Positions 37,110 to 46,617 of a stretch of DNA of 64,000 bases are shown here, in pieces. The position numbers were made by a program, and so were the translations under genes. The notes under the pieces were generated by a model. The model made no database searches and was not told the DNA's origin. It saw nothing but the letters and a program-made list of their open reading frames with translations. The first letter of the stretch is position 1; every line of letters begins with the position of its first letter. Where the stretch lies: assembly GCA_937922925.1 (NCBI GenBank), contig CALAKU010000003.1:1-64000 (forward strand). Reading direction: 5' to 3'. Origin of the DNA: an uncultured Arenicella sp. GTDB taxonomy: Bacteria > Pseudomonadota > Gammaproteobacteria > Arenicellales > Arenicellaceae.

Positions 37110-39035
37110 CTAAATCGCGACCTTTGGGATTCTGAGGCGCTGCCCTACGTAAATTTTTGAATTACGGCGCAATTGGTTAGCATCCAGTAATGCGCTGCAC
37201 CGCACTCGATAACTCTCTGCAATTCCACAAGCGGTTTGCCCGCGGCGAACGGTATGCCAACTATTGGAGGCCGACACACGCACCGCCTGCCCAACTTGGA
37301 TGACCGAGCCGCGCTTCAGGCCGTTGAGGGCCAAAAACTCACTGCAACGCATTCCAAATCGATTAGCAATTAAGCACGATGAGTCTCCACGGCGTACTCG
37401 ATAGTCTTGAAAGCTTCTGCTGTCTTGATTGCTGAGATTGCCACCTCGATTTTGACTCACCGCGGGTTGTGATGAGCTTTGCGAGCTAGCGGCGACGCTA
37501 ATACCACCAGTTTTGCTGGGAACTTTGATGCGCTTTCCAGCATAAATAGTGGCCCGTTTATTCAAGTTATTCAGCCGAATCAGCTCTCGGCAAGACGCTC
37601 GGTATCGCTCAGCGATATTACATGCGCTTTCACCGCGTTTAACACGATGCCATGTGAAACCAGGTTTCTCTATCTCGCGCGGCAAGGCATAAACGCCTCG
37701 CATGGCAGCCGACCAACCTTGGTCTTGGTAAGGCAAACTCACTTCAATACCTTTGGGAATCAAGGCCTTATGGTTCCAGATAACTCGTTTGAACGCCGGA
37801 TTTCGTTTTTTTAGCTCTGATAAATCAATATTAAGTTCCTTAGCCAGTCTTTTGGCTGAGGTCGCACGCGAGAGCCTGATTGTTGAACTTGCAGACGCAG
37901 ACAAAGGTCGAATCGTATCGATATCGTTAAAAAACTGAGACGCATTTTTTGCGACATGACGCGCAGCCAAAAAGCTCGCATAAAAGTTCTTAACCGCGGT
38001 CTGAAAATTAGGCGACTTATATTCTTTGAGTAAGCGCTCATAGTCCAAACCTACTTGCTTAACCGCTCGCTGCATTCCCCGAACCCCATAGTTGTATGAC
38101 GTAATAACAAAGGGGTTCAAATTCTCTGCCGTAATGCTGTGCCCGTTTTCAAATGCAGTCTCACTTAAATCGTCTACCGAATCGCGAAAATACTTTGCGG
38201 CTGCATACGTTGCCGAGCGCGGGTCGTATCGCTCATCAATTCGAGCATCAACGAGTAAGCCCAGGCGGCGGCCAGTACTCGGCATAATCTGCCACAAACC
38301 TGCAGCGCCAACGTGGGATAAGGCATTTGGATTAAACGCCGATTCAACGAAAGGCAAATATTGCAACTCCGGCGTTAGATTCTCTTTCTCTAAGGCATCC
38401 AATATAGTGGGGCGATACAATTGGAATTGCTCAAGTGCTTCTCGCATGCGATTTCGATTGCCGGATTGACACCGAATACGCTCAGACGCATTTTGAACTT
38501 CGTTGGCTGAGGCACCGTCAAAACTCGCGTAAAGACGAACTTGATCACTATTTAACGCTTTTCCTGAGCGCAGTTTCGCAGCCAAATTGCTTAGGTTTTT
38601 CTTGAGGCGTTTGCGCTCTCTGTCTATCGCATCACCTTTTTTACTGCGCCGACAACCCTGCTCACGCTTGACAGTTGAATAAACTCTTTGCGGCGTATTT
38701 TTATCGTGAAAAATAGCGGTATTGGTATCCCAGCGGCTAAACACCTCTACCCAAAACCCAACCCTGGGCATTAATGACTCAGGACAAGCGAAGGTGCCCT
38801 GGCAATCGATTGGGTATATTTGAACTGGCTTCGATAATCGAATCGAGTTTTGTGCATGGGTAGTGGTCGAAATAAACACCAAACCCAGAACCATACCTGC
38901 AGCGCTGGTCGCGCCAAGGTTTAGACAATACCGTTTTGCCACAAACCTCAAAAGTTGTATGGGCAATAAAGGTCTAAAAACCAACTGCGTAAACCAGTTG
39001 TTAAGGGCCAATAGTAAACGTTTTTTTGCTTGCAC
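37110..39035 (-). CDS. Membrane-bound lytic transglycosylase with LysM repeats (MltD-like)
   Basis: The enzyme cleaves peptidoglycan glycan strands to anhydromuropeptides. After a hydrophobic export segment (about 45-62), residues about 205-345 form an SLT domain: LPFVESAFNPNALS with the catalytic glutamate E231, GAAGLWQIMPSTGRRLGL and ITSYNYGVRGM. A degenerate LysM-like segment (about 385-435) and three clear LysM domains follow (about 461-507, 543-589, 592-637). Each of the three has a cysteine pair with the same spacing: C472/C482, C554/C564, C603/C613. The annotated start is a GTG at 39035 without a good ribosome site; an ATG 141 bases further in would leave only a short signal. Confidence 0.88.
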   Translation of the reverse strand: MQAKKRLLLALNNWFTQLVFRPLLPIQLLRFVAKRYCLNLGATSAAGMVLGLVFISTTTHAQNSIRLSKPVQIYPIDCQGTFACPESLMPRVGFWVEVFSRWDTNTAIFHDKNTPQRVYSTVKREQGCRRSKKGDAIDRERKRLKKNLSNLAAKLRSGKALNSDQVRLYASFDGASANEVQNASERIRCQSGNRNRMREALEQFQLYRPTILDALEKENLTPELQYLPFVESAFNPNALSHVGAAGLWQIMPSTGRRLGLLVDARIDERYDPRSATYAAAKYFRDSVDDLSETAFENGHSITAENLNPFVITSYNYGVRGMQRAVKQVGLDYERLLKEYKSPNFQTAVKNFYASFLAARHVAKNASQFFNDIDTIRPLSASASSTIRLSRATSAKRLAKELNIDLSELKKRNPAFKRVIWNHKALIPKGIEVSLPYQDQGWSAAMRGVYALPREIEKPGFTWHRVKRGESACNIAERYRASCRELIRLNNLNKRATIYAGKRIKVPSKTGGISVAASSQSSSQPAVSQNRGGNLSNQDSRSFQDYRVRRGDSSCLIANRFGMRCSEFLALNGLKRGSVIQVGQAVRVSASNSWHTVRRGQTACGIAESYRVRCSALLDANQLRRNSKIYVGQRLRIPKVAI

Positions 39036-39220
39036 TTGATTCAGGTTGCAACGAATAAATTCACAAGAGGTCTACGCTTGTAGTCACGCCCCTCATCTTG
39101 ATAACCGATAATAAAATTGTCGAACACATAAAGATACTTTCATTGCCGATTTTTATGTTGTTGACTTCGCGCGCCACATGCGCCCTTTGAACAAAACTCG
39201 AATTGACAGAGAAAGCCCCA

Positions 39221-39772
39221 ATGACAGACACCACTAGTAAATCAAACTTGGTTATTAATGCCGTTCTTTTTCAGATCACGTGGTTTGCCTGTGTTCTTGG
39301 CAGCGCCAAGGGCTTAACTTGGCCAGCCATTGTCAGCTTTATGGCCTTGGCTTGTTACCAACTTCAAGCCAAGAATAGGCATGCTAACGACCTACATTTG
39401 CTGGTTTTGAGTATTGCTCTAGGCCTGATAGTCGACACCTTTTGGGTTCAGAGCGGGATGATGATTTTCACGGAAAATGGCCCCATCGATGGCTTAGCAC
39501 CGTTGTGGATCATCTTCTTATGGATGGGTTTCGCGCTGACCATAAACCATTCTCTTTATTGGCTATCCAAGCATCCAGCTCTGCCTGCATTGATGGGTTT
39601 GTTTGGCGGCCCAATGTCATATTTTGCTGGCCTAAAATTTGGTGCCGTCGAGTATCAACAAAACTATGTTCTAGTGTCGTTAGCCCTAGGGATAGCATGG
39701 GCTCTGGCGCTGGTGGTCATGGTGCGCTTTAACCAAAAAACATGGGCGCGCCAACGGGTCATTAGCTCGTAG
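39221..39772 (+). CDS. DUF2878-family inner membrane protein
   Basis: A 183-residue protein with five or six hydrophobic helices. It matches DUF2878 in the segments LWIIFLWMGFALTINHSLYWL and GLFGGPMSYFAGLKFGAV. Members are integral membrane proteins of unknown function, often next to lipid or cyclopropane fatty acid genes, though none are adjacent here. The ATG at 39221 is preferred over a TTG 18 bases upstream. It is followed by the second DAHP synthase gene after 115 bases and may or may not share its transcript. Confidence 0.88.
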   Translation: MTDTTSKSNLVINAVLFQITWFACVLGSAKGLTWPAIVSFMALACYQLQAKNRHANDLHLLVLSIALGLIVDTFWVQSGMMIFTENGPIDGLAPLWIIFLWMGFALTINHSLYWLSKHPALPALMGLFGGPMSYFAGLKFGAVEYQQNYVLVSLALGIAWALALVVMVRFNQKTWARQRVISS

Positions 39773-39887
39773 TTAGACAACTAATTTTTTGGGCCCTTAA
39801 CACCGATAAATTCGATATGCCTAGGTGTTTATCTGTGGCTGCCTATGTTTAAATACGGGGCTGTCTTACCAACCATCAACCAGCATT

Positions 39888-40961
39888 ATGAGTCTGGAAA
39901 ACACCAATATAAACAGTCTTGAGAGACTGGTTACTCCGCAGGAATTCAAACAACAGTGGCCAACAGACAGCGCAATTGAAGCGCATGTCAATACGAGCCG
40001 CCAAACTATCAGAGATATCCTCGATCGTAAGGATCACCGGCTCATTATCGTGGTTGGGCCCTGTTCTGTGCACGACACCAAAGCGGCGATTGAATACGCA
40101 AAGCGCTTGGCCGATTTGGCTGATCGGGTAAAAGACCAACTCTTTATTGTAATGCGCGTTTATTTCGAGAAACCACGCACCACGGTCGGTTGGAAAGGGC
40201 TAATTAACGACCCCTATCTTGACGGCAGTTTTCAGATGGAAAAAGGCATGGCCATGGGCCGCGAGTTGATGCTGCAAATCAATGCCTTGGGGCTGCCGAT
40301 CGCCAACGAGGCATTGGACCCAATTTCTCCACAATACATGCAAGACTTAATTACTTGGTCGGCGATTGGCGCGCGAACAACTGAGTCGCAAACACATAGA
40401 GAAATGGCCAGTGGCTTATCAGTACCCATCGGGTTTAAAAACGGAACCGATGGGGGCTTAGGCGTTGCTATTAACGCCTTACAATCAGTCAGTAACCCGC
40501 ATAGTTTTTTAGGCATTGATGCGCAAGGCAAAGTATCTATCGTGCATTCGCGCGGTAACCCCTATTCGCATATTGTCTTGCGCGGCGGCGGTGGTAAACA
40601 AAACTACGATTCGGTAAACGTAAGGCTAACTGAGCGGGCTCTGCGTGAGAAAGATCTGCCTATCAATGTGATGATCGATTGCAGCCACGCGAATTCGAAC
40701 AAAGACCCGCAATTGCAACCTTTGGTATTAGATAATGTTTGCCAGCAAATTCTTGAAGGCAATCAAAGCATTATTGGCGCCATGCTCGAGAGCCATTTAA
40801 AGGCCGGAAACCAAAAACTGACCGAAGATAAATCGTTGCTAGAATATGGAAAATCCATCACCGACGGTTGCATCGATTGGGAAACAACCGAAGCCGCACT
40901 AACAAAGCTTAGCGATAAGTTACGGGCGTTTAGAAGTTCACCAAGCCAAAGCTACGTATAA
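39888..40961 (+). CDS. aroF: 3-deoxy-7-phosphoheptulonate synthase, second copy
   Basis: A 357-residue class I DAHP synthase paralogous to the one at 30083-31147. It has VVGPCSVHDTKAAIEYA, MRVYFEKPRTTVGWKGL, GARTTESQTHREMASGL, GFKNGTDGGLGVA and MIDCSHANS. The ATG at 39888 is chosen because the reading before it (21 codons) is not family-like. The two copies are clearly distinct, so they are likely different feedback isozymes; assigning Tyr, Phe or Trp sensitivity by eye is not safe. Its 3' end overlaps the convergent symporter gene by 32 bases. Confidence 0.94.
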   Translation: MSLENTNINSLERLVTPQEFKQQWPTDSAIEAHVNTSRQTIRDILDRKDHRLIIVVGPCSVHDTKAAIEYAKRLADLADRVKDQLFIVMRVYFEKPRTTVGWKGLINDPYLDGSFQMEKGMAMGRELMLQINALGLPIANEALDPISPQYMQDLITWSAIGARTTESQTHREMASGLSVPIGFKNGTDGGLGVAINALQSVSNPHSFLGIDAQGKVSIVHSRGNPYSHIVLRGGGGKQNYDSVNVRLTERALREKDLPINVMIDCSHANSNKDPQLQPLVLDNVCQQILEGNQSIIGAMLESHLKAGNQKLTEDKSLLEYGKSITDGCIDWETTEAALTKLSDKLRAFRSSPSQSYV

Positions 40962-42279
40962 GCAAAAACAACACAATTGCAGGGCAAACAAAGCGCACAT
41001 AATTAGGCCAAATACGCCAAAAAAGGCTGCGCTCCAATTCTGGATTGCCCTGCTTTAGCTCATTGAGTATGGCATTGCGCTGCCATATCCAGCCCACAAA
41101 TAGACAGAACAAAATACCGACCATCGGTTCGCTAAACTGCGTGGCAAAGTTAACGACCATGTCGAACAAGGGATTCATGTTATAAATAATCACCACGCTT
41201 AGCGCGAAGATTAAGCCACCAACCATCCATGAGGCTTTCTTACGCGTTGCATTTAAGCTGTCGCTGGCGAATGCTACGGGTACTTCCAGCATTGAAATGG
41301 ACGATGTTAACGCCGCAATACTCATCAGAAGGAAAAACACCAAAGACGTAATTATCCCGGCTGAGCCCATAACCTCAAACAACGACGGCAAAACATTAAA
41401 GATAAGCCTGCCGCTTTCAATTAGCTTGCCGGACTCGTCATAGATAATCACTCCATTAAATTGAGCGACGTACATTGCTGGAATAACCAACATGCCTGCT
41501 AGCACAGCGATGCCAATGTCCATCGCGGCCACGGTCGCTCCAAGCCTTGGTAGATTTTCAGATTTTGATATATACGAGCCATAGACCATCATTGTGCCGA
41601 CGCCCAAGGAGAGGCTAAAAAATGCCTGACTAAGGGCATCCAGTACTAAACCTGGCTCGGTTACTTTAGAAAAATCCGGTTGCAAATACACTTTCCAACC
41701 TTCGGCAGCCCCTTCAAGCGTGGTGATGTAAATGATTAAAGCCACGATCAGGAAAATCAGCATTGGCATTAGTCGCGATGACCATTTTTCAATACCACTG
41801 GCAACGCCATTCGCGATAATTGAAATTGTCAGCACAAAGAACACAGCAGCAAACACCAAACTGCGAGTTGTCGAGTCGCTGGTAAGCCAAGCGCTTGATA
41901 TACCAACAAGGTCTAAGGCCGAACCAGCGCCATGAGCGATCATCCAACCAGCGACAATCGCGTAGAAACTTAGAATCAAACTGGCGGTTAACATGCCCCA
42001 TCCGCCGGTGATCATAGCCAACCAACGGGTTTTAGGGCTACTGACCGCTAACATCGATCTAACCGTATCAGCCTTGGCATAGCGCCCTATTACTAATTCC
42101 GCCATAAGAATCGGATAGGCGAGCAAAAAAGTCAGCACAATGTAGGTGAAAACGAATGCACCGCCCCCGTTTGACGCGACTTTAATTGGAAAGCCCCAAA
42201 TATTTCCTAAGCCGATTGCCGAGCCTGAGGCCGCCAACACAAACGCCATTTTGGAACTGAATTCTCCACGAGCTGCCAT
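40930..42279 (-). CDS. Sodium-dependent transporter of the NSS/SNF family
   Basis: A 449-residue symporter with about eleven membrane helices and the LeuT-fold signature of the neurotransmitter:sodium symporter family near the start: GSAIGLGNIWGFPIKVASNGGGAF (the unwound helix 1 sodium site), followed by YPILMAELVIGRYAK. The middle shows FFSLSLGVGTMMVYGSYI, which is helix 6 with the second binding site. Bacterial members carry amino acids, often aromatic or branched. Being between a DAHP synthase and an aromatic-type aminotransferase suggests an aromatic substrate; that is inference. Confidence 0.93.
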   Translation of the reverse strand: MAARGEFSSKMAFVLAASGSAIGLGNIWGFPIKVASNGGGAFVFTYIVLTFLLAYPILMAELVIGRYAKADTVRSMLAVSSPKTRWLAMITGGWGMLTASLILSFYAIVAGWMIAHGAGSALDLVGISSAWLTSDSTTRSLVFAAVFFVLTISIIANGVASGIEKWSSRLMPMLIFLIVALIIYITTLEGAAEGWKVYLQPDFSKVTEPGLVLDALSQAFFSLSLGVGTMMVYGSYISKSENLPRLGATVAAMDIGIAVLAGMLVIPAMYVAQFNGVIIYDESGKLIESGRLIFNVLPSLFEVMGSAGIITSLVFFLLMSIAALTSSISMLEVPVAFASDSLNATRKKASWMVGGLIFALSVVIIYNMNPLFDMVVNFATQFSEPMVGILFCLFVGWIWQRNAILNELKQGNPELERSLFWRIWPNYVRFVCPAIVLFLLIRSFGLVNF

Positions 42280-42381
42280 TTTAAGCCTCTTGGTTTGTTT
42301 TTTTGGTTAACGTGTACAACTTGATTTTGTTTCTCTGCAGTGTGTCGCTTTTAAGCGCTGGTATTAGTCATCAAGTAAGGT

Positions 42382-43578
42382 TTAGCGAGATATTACATCG
42401 CTGACACGCTCGATGATGACCGGTAGATTTTGCTCGGATAAGCCTGCCACATTAATCCGTGTTGACTCCAGCAAATAGATACCGAACTCTGAGCGCAAGG
42501 TTAGCACCTGCTCTTTTTCTATACCTAAGAAACAGAACATGCCTTTGCTTTGGGCCAAGAAGTCAAAATTAACTGCCGACTGCGCTGTATTCAAACCCTC
42601 CGCTAAATTAACTCGCAGGCTGTTCATGCGCGAACGAACCTGATCTAGCTCGGATTTCCATTCACTGGTAAGCGCTTGATCGTTTAACAAATGCCCAACA
42701 ATACCGCCACCGTGATACGGCGACATGCTGTAACTTCGCCGGGCTGCCGACAATATTTGGGATTTTGCTGCCGCAGTATCGCGTTCGTTCTCGCAAACCA
42801 CAACGGCTGCGCCGGTTCGCTCTCGATACAAACCAAAGTTTTTAGAGCAAGAGTTCGCGACTACGACTTCTGGCATCATCGAAATGGCCTCTCTGATCGC
42901 AAATGCATCTTCATTTAAACCATCGCCAAACCCTTGATAAGCGATATCAAAAAACGGGAGTAACTCTCGTTGTTTTACGATATCAAGCACTTCTTGCCAT
43001 TGCTGTGGGTTCAAATCTGCGCCAGTTGGATTGTGGCAGCAACCATGCAATAGAATAATGTCGCCTTGCGGTATTGCCATCAATGACGCTTTCATTGCAT
43101 CAAAATCAACCGCGTGTAACTCAGGGCTATAATAAGCGTACTCTTTAAGAGTTAAACCCGCGCTTTGTAACAATGGGAAATGATTGGCCCATGTCGGTGT
43201 GCTAACCCAAAGCGTCGCCGTTGGGCGCACAGAAACCAGCAATTCCGCGATCATTCGCAAGGCTCCGCAGCCTCCAGGTGTCATCACGGTTGCCAGTCGA
43301 TCACCGAGTTGCTCGACTAAGGTGTCGCCTAAAAGCAATCGCCCGATAGACTCATTAAACTGGGGGTCACCAGCTTGCGGTGCGTAACTTTTGGTGTGCT
43401 GCGCTGCCAGTAACTCACTCTCAGCTTTTTTAACCGCTGTGAAAATCGGGGTTTGCCCTTGTGCATTTTGGTAAACACCAACAGAAAGATTTATCTTGTC
43501 TGGGTTGGGGTCTTTTTGAAATGTTTGATTGAGGCCAAGGATAGGATCGGGCGGCAATTGTTGTGCGTGTTCAAACAT
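42382..43578 (-). CDS. Aromatic amino acid / aspartate aminotransferase (TyrB/AspC family)
   Basis: A 398-residue class I PLP aminotransferase. Hallmarks: LSVGVYQNAQGQTPIFTAVKKAE near the start, SYAPQAGDPQFNESIGRLLLG, HGCCHNPTGADLNPQQW, DIAYQGFGDG, and the PLP lysine K246 in SCSKNFGLYRERTG. The C-terminus has GLNTAQSAVNFDFLAQSKGMF. AspC and TyrB cannot be separated by motif alone; the aromatic neighbours favour TyrB-like action (tyrosine/phenylalanine with 2-oxoglutarate). It precedes the symporter gene on the same strand with a 102-base gap. Confidence 0.92.
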   Translation of the reverse strand: MFEHAQQLPPDPILGLNQTFQKDPNPDKINLSVGVYQNAQGQTPIFTAVKKAESELLAAQHTKSYAPQAGDPQFNESIGRLLLGDTLVEQLGDRLATVMTPGGCGALRMIAELLVSVRPTATLWVSTPTWANHFPLLQSAGLTLKEYAYYSPELHAVDFDAMKASLMAIPQGDIILLHGCCHNPTGADLNPQQWQEVLDIVKQRELLPFFDIAYQGFGDGLNEDAFAIREAISMMPEVVVANSCSKNFGLYRERTGAAVVVCENERDTAAAKSQILSAARRSYSMSPYHGGGIVGHLLNDQALTSEWKSELDQVRSRMNSLRVNLAEGLNTAQSAVNFDFLAQSKGMFCFLGIEKEQVLTLRSEFGIYLLESTRINVAGLSEQNLPVIIERVSDVISR

Positions 43579-43612
43579 GAGGTGATTTTGCGTTTTAGCT
43601 GTTGTTAATTAA

Positions 43613-44167
43613 TTAAATATCTGGAGTATCTTCTGCTTCGGAGTCAGCCGAATCAAGCTGGGATTCGGCAACTGCCTCTGATTGCAACTGCGAGAGAAAT
43701 TGAAAAATAAGTCTAGCCGATTTTGGTGGCTTATTACGTTTGGCTTCGTTGACTGCATTGCGCGCTAGCTGGCGCAGATGTTGGCGATCCATATTAGGGA
43801 ATTGATCTACCAATTCATTAAACACCAAGTCGTCGCCCGAGATTAGCCTGTCGCGCCAAGCCTCCACTCTGTGTAAAAGGGCTGTCTGCTGTTTACTAGG
43901 TTGTTTTTGGCGCGTGAGCTCAAGCTGAATTGCCGCCACATCTTCGCGCTGCATGAGATTCGCAATACGGCGTAGTTGACGTTGCAAAGCGCCTCGCTGA
44001 AAGCGTTTACCGTCGTGAATGGCGTCGCGCATCACATCAGAAAGAGGTACTTTTTTAAGACTTGATTCAGGGAGCGCGATCAATTCCTTGCCCAAATCAT
44101 TCAACACACGTATTTCGCGTTTGAGTTGGGTTTTATTTGGCCGAATGGCGTATTTAGAATCGCTCAT
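43613..44167 (-). CDS. darP: Ribosome biogenesis factor DarP (YjgA, DUF615)
   Basis: DarP helps the 50S ribosomal subunit assemble. The 184-residue basic protein has the family pattern PNKTQLKREIRVLNDLGKELIALP near the start, the RRIANLMQREDVAAIQ stretch and DQFPNMDRQHLRQLARNA with KPPKSARLIFQFL near the end. An acidic tail (SEAEDTPDI) finishes it. It lies between the aminotransferase and a histidine kinase gene, 35 bases from the former. Confidence 0.93.
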   Translation of the reverse strand: MSDSKYAIRPNKTQLKREIRVLNDLGKELIALPESSLKKVPLSDVMRDAIHDGKRFQRGALQRQLRRIANLMQREDVAAIQLELTRQKQPSKQQTALLHRVEAWRDRLISGDDLVFNELVDQFPNMDRQHLRQLARNAVNEAKRNKPPKSARLIFQFLSQLQSEAVAESQLDSADSEAEDTPDI

Positions 44168-44249
44168 AAGGTAGCCGACACTATCTGTCGTAAAGCTTAG
44201 CTTGTCTTACAAGCCTAGCGAAATCGCGTAAGCGCTGATTATGCGCCGC

Positions 44250-45623
44250 CTAGTGCTGCTTTTCCAGTGCTTTACGCTGCGCCTCATCAAAAAGAAGTTC
44301 GAAACGCGTGCCAACATCCACTTGGCTTTCGACGTCCACAATCCAGTTGAAACGATCGGACAGGCGCTTAACGATGGTTAGGCCTACGCCATAGCCTTTA
44401 CGTGTGGTTTTCTCACCATGCTCAGCACGATAATAGGGTTGAAAAATTCGCTTGATTTGGTCTTCCGACATGCCAATACCGGTATCCTGGATCACCACCG
44501 AAAACTGCTTGATGGTAATAACCACCGAGCCTTCATTGGTATACAAAATGGCATTGCGGATCAGATTCCCTAACACAATGGCAACCACTTTGCGGGCTGT
44601 CATTAACTCCAGCGGAAACTGTTGATCCACTTCGATTACCACTGGCTTGTCTTCCAAATAGATCGAGGCGCTTTCAACCTCTCGCTCTACCGTTTCAGCG
44701 ATCACGCAGTATTCGTCTTCAAATTCTTTATCCGTTTCACGAGCGAGAATCAAAAACGCATCAATCAACTCTTCCATGTCGCGCGCTGAACCTTTGATGC
44801 GTTGCGCAAATTTGCGAGGGTACTCGTCTAGCTCCTGCTCAGAAAGTAGTAAATCGGAGGCCATTTTGATAACCGTTAAAGGCGTTCTAAACTCGTGGCT
44901 CGCATCACGCGTGAACGCCCTTTCGCGTTCGACAAAACGCTGAATTCGCCTGGAGTAAGATGCAAAAGAACTCACTAGCTTTTCGACTTCCCAATCCATG
45001 TCTCCGGGGATTTCATTGAGGTCGGCTATGTTCGAGTCGGGATGAGCGGGGTCAAAGTTATCAAATTTATTGGCTAACCAAACAATGGGGCTGAGTAAAA
45101 AATTAGATTCTCGATAGACCCACCAAGCGGTCATGTAGATCAGCACCAATACGATACTCAGGGGGAAGATGCCAAAAAACAAAGCAAGCCTCATCACTGA
45201 ACGACCGTCGAACAACAGAGTAAGTCGTTGGCCATTGTTCTCTGAGGAATACATTAATGAATGGGCGGTTTGCCCATGCATTTTCTGGAAACCCAGCCCA
45301 TAGCCACGCATCTCATCAGGCAAGCTTGAGTCATCACCAATCGGTGTTAAATAACCTTTGAGATTATCGGTATTCGGCGCAGCAACGGTGTGGTCTTGTT
45401 GATAGCGATTCCAAAAGTGCTCTGCTTCGCCGGTTAATGCTTCGCGCACCAAAAATTGCTCGATAACCACGCTCGCGAAACCGATACTCAACACCGCCAC
45501 CAAGCCTATCAAACAGGCCTGCAGCGTCATTTTGCGGCTGAGCTTACTCCGTATTGTCGACTGGCTTAAATCGTTGCTGGGCATGCGCCGCAGCATAGGG
45601 GCTTTGTTATTGTTTGTCTGCAC
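44250..45623 (-). CDS. Sensor histidine kinase
   Basis: A 457-residue two-helix membrane sensor kinase. A first membrane helix (about 33-54) and a second (about 148-168) enclose a periplasmic sensing stretch of roughly 90 residues. A HisKA domain follows with DASHEFRTPLTVIKMAS (phospho-histidine H243), then a HATPase domain with the N box VLGNLIRNAILYTN, DTGIGMS and GYGVGLTIV. No HAMP domain is obvious. The start is uncertain (GTG at 45623; ATGs at 45596 and 45584). It is downstream of its regulator gene at 45712-46401, an operon pair. The stimulus cannot be told. Confidence 0.9.
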   Translation of the reverse strand: MQTNNNKAPMLRRMPSNDLSQSTIRSKLSRKMTLQACLIGLVAVLSIGFASVVIEQFLVREALTGEAEHFWNRYQQDHTVAAPNTDNLKGYLTPIGDDSSLPDEMRGYGLGFQKMHGQTAHSLMYSSENNGQRLTLLFDGRSVMRLALFFGIFPLSIVLVLIYMTAWWVYRESNFLLSPIVWLANKFDNFDPAHPDSNIADLNEIPGDMDWEVEKLVSSFASYSRRIQRFVERERAFTRDASHEFRTPLTVIKMASDLLLSEQELDEYPRKFAQRIKGSARDMEELIDAFLILARETDKEFEDEYCVIAETVEREVESASIYLEDKPVVIEVDQQFPLELMTARKVVAIVLGNLIRNAILYTNEGSVVITIKQFSVVIQDTGIGMSEDQIKRIFQPYYRAEHGEKTTRKGYGVGLTIVKRLSDRFNWIVDVESQVDVGTRFELLFDEAQRKALEKQH

Positions 45624-45711
45624 CTAAAATCACTCTAAAGCCATGCTGCACTCTAAATTAATAAATACGAATGATAAACATGGCATTGAAGACCCAGCGA
45701 GTTTTGGTTTG

Positions 45712-46401
45712 CTATGGCGCATCACCGATTCGGTAACCGCGAGATTGAATGGTTTGCAATAACGGCACTTCAAATGGCTTGTCGATTTGTTTGCGCAAGT
45801 TATACATATGGCTGCGCAAGGTATCGCTATCAGGCAAAATATCGCCCCAAATCTCGTGCTCCAATTGGCTACGGCTGACGACTTTTGGTGACTCTTTCAT
45901 TAAGATCGTTAGTATCTTCAAACCAATCGGCGAGAGATAAATCGACGTTTCTCCACGCTTGACTTCCAATGTGCCAGTATCAAGTTGAAGATCGCCTACT
46001 TCTAATATTTCTTGCTGCGCAATCTGCCCTTTGCGACGCATCAAGGCTTTGATTCGTGCTTCAAGTTCGAGAATCTCGAAAGGCTTTACCAAATAATCAT
46101 CAGCGCCGATATCAAGGCCTTTTACTTTGTCTTCTAAGGTATCGCGCGCAGTGAGCATCAAAATGGGAGTATAAACTTTGGACTCTTCTCTAAGCTTTCG
46201 ACAAACCTCTAAACCATCCATTTCAGGCAGCATCAGATCGAGCAAGATAATGTCGTATTCATTTTGGCTGGCTAAGTTAAAACCCATACGACCATCGCTG
46301 GCGTAGTCGAGTTCGTAATCGCGACGCTCAAAATAGTCGTACATCATCTCTGCTATATCGCGATGATCTTCAATTATCAGCACTCGAGTGCTATTACTCA
46401 T
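45712..46401 (-). CDS. OmpR-family response regulator
   Basis: A DNA-binding regulator of about 229 residues with the receiver domain (VLIIEDHRD start, phospho-acceptor aspartate in IILLDLMLPEMDGLE, lysine in DDYLVKPFE) and a C-terminal winged-helix domain (LSPIGLKILTILMK ... VVSRSQLEHEIWGD ... RSHMYNLRKQID ... IQSRGYRIG). Start is the ATG at 46401, two codons inside the longest frame. The kinase gene follows after 88 bases. Confidence 0.92.
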   Translation of the reverse strand: MSNSTRVLIIEDHRDIAEMMYDYFERRDYELDYASDGRMGFNLASQNEYDIILLDLMLPEMDGLEVCRKLREESKVYTPILMLTARDTLEDKVKGLDIGADDYLVKPFEILELEARIKALMRRKGQIAQQEILEVGDLQLDTGTLEVKRGETSIYLSPIGLKILTILMKESPKVVSRSQLEHEIWGDILPDSDTLRSHMYNLRKQIDKPFEVPLLQTIQSRGYRIGDAP

Positions 46402-46617
46402 AGCCATAGTGGGATCTTCTCTTCTTAATCATTTTTTGGCCGCCCCGCGCGACTTGAAGCCTTGTTGAGAACTTAGCGATAACAAGGTATTTCAACATCC
46501 AACAGAGGCTTAGCTCTGCCTTTATGATTTTCGAGTCTAGGCAACTCAGAGTGATTTCAATGTGAACAAAACACTAGGTTGGTACACATCGGTGGCGGTT
46601 GCCGATAAGCTTGGAAA

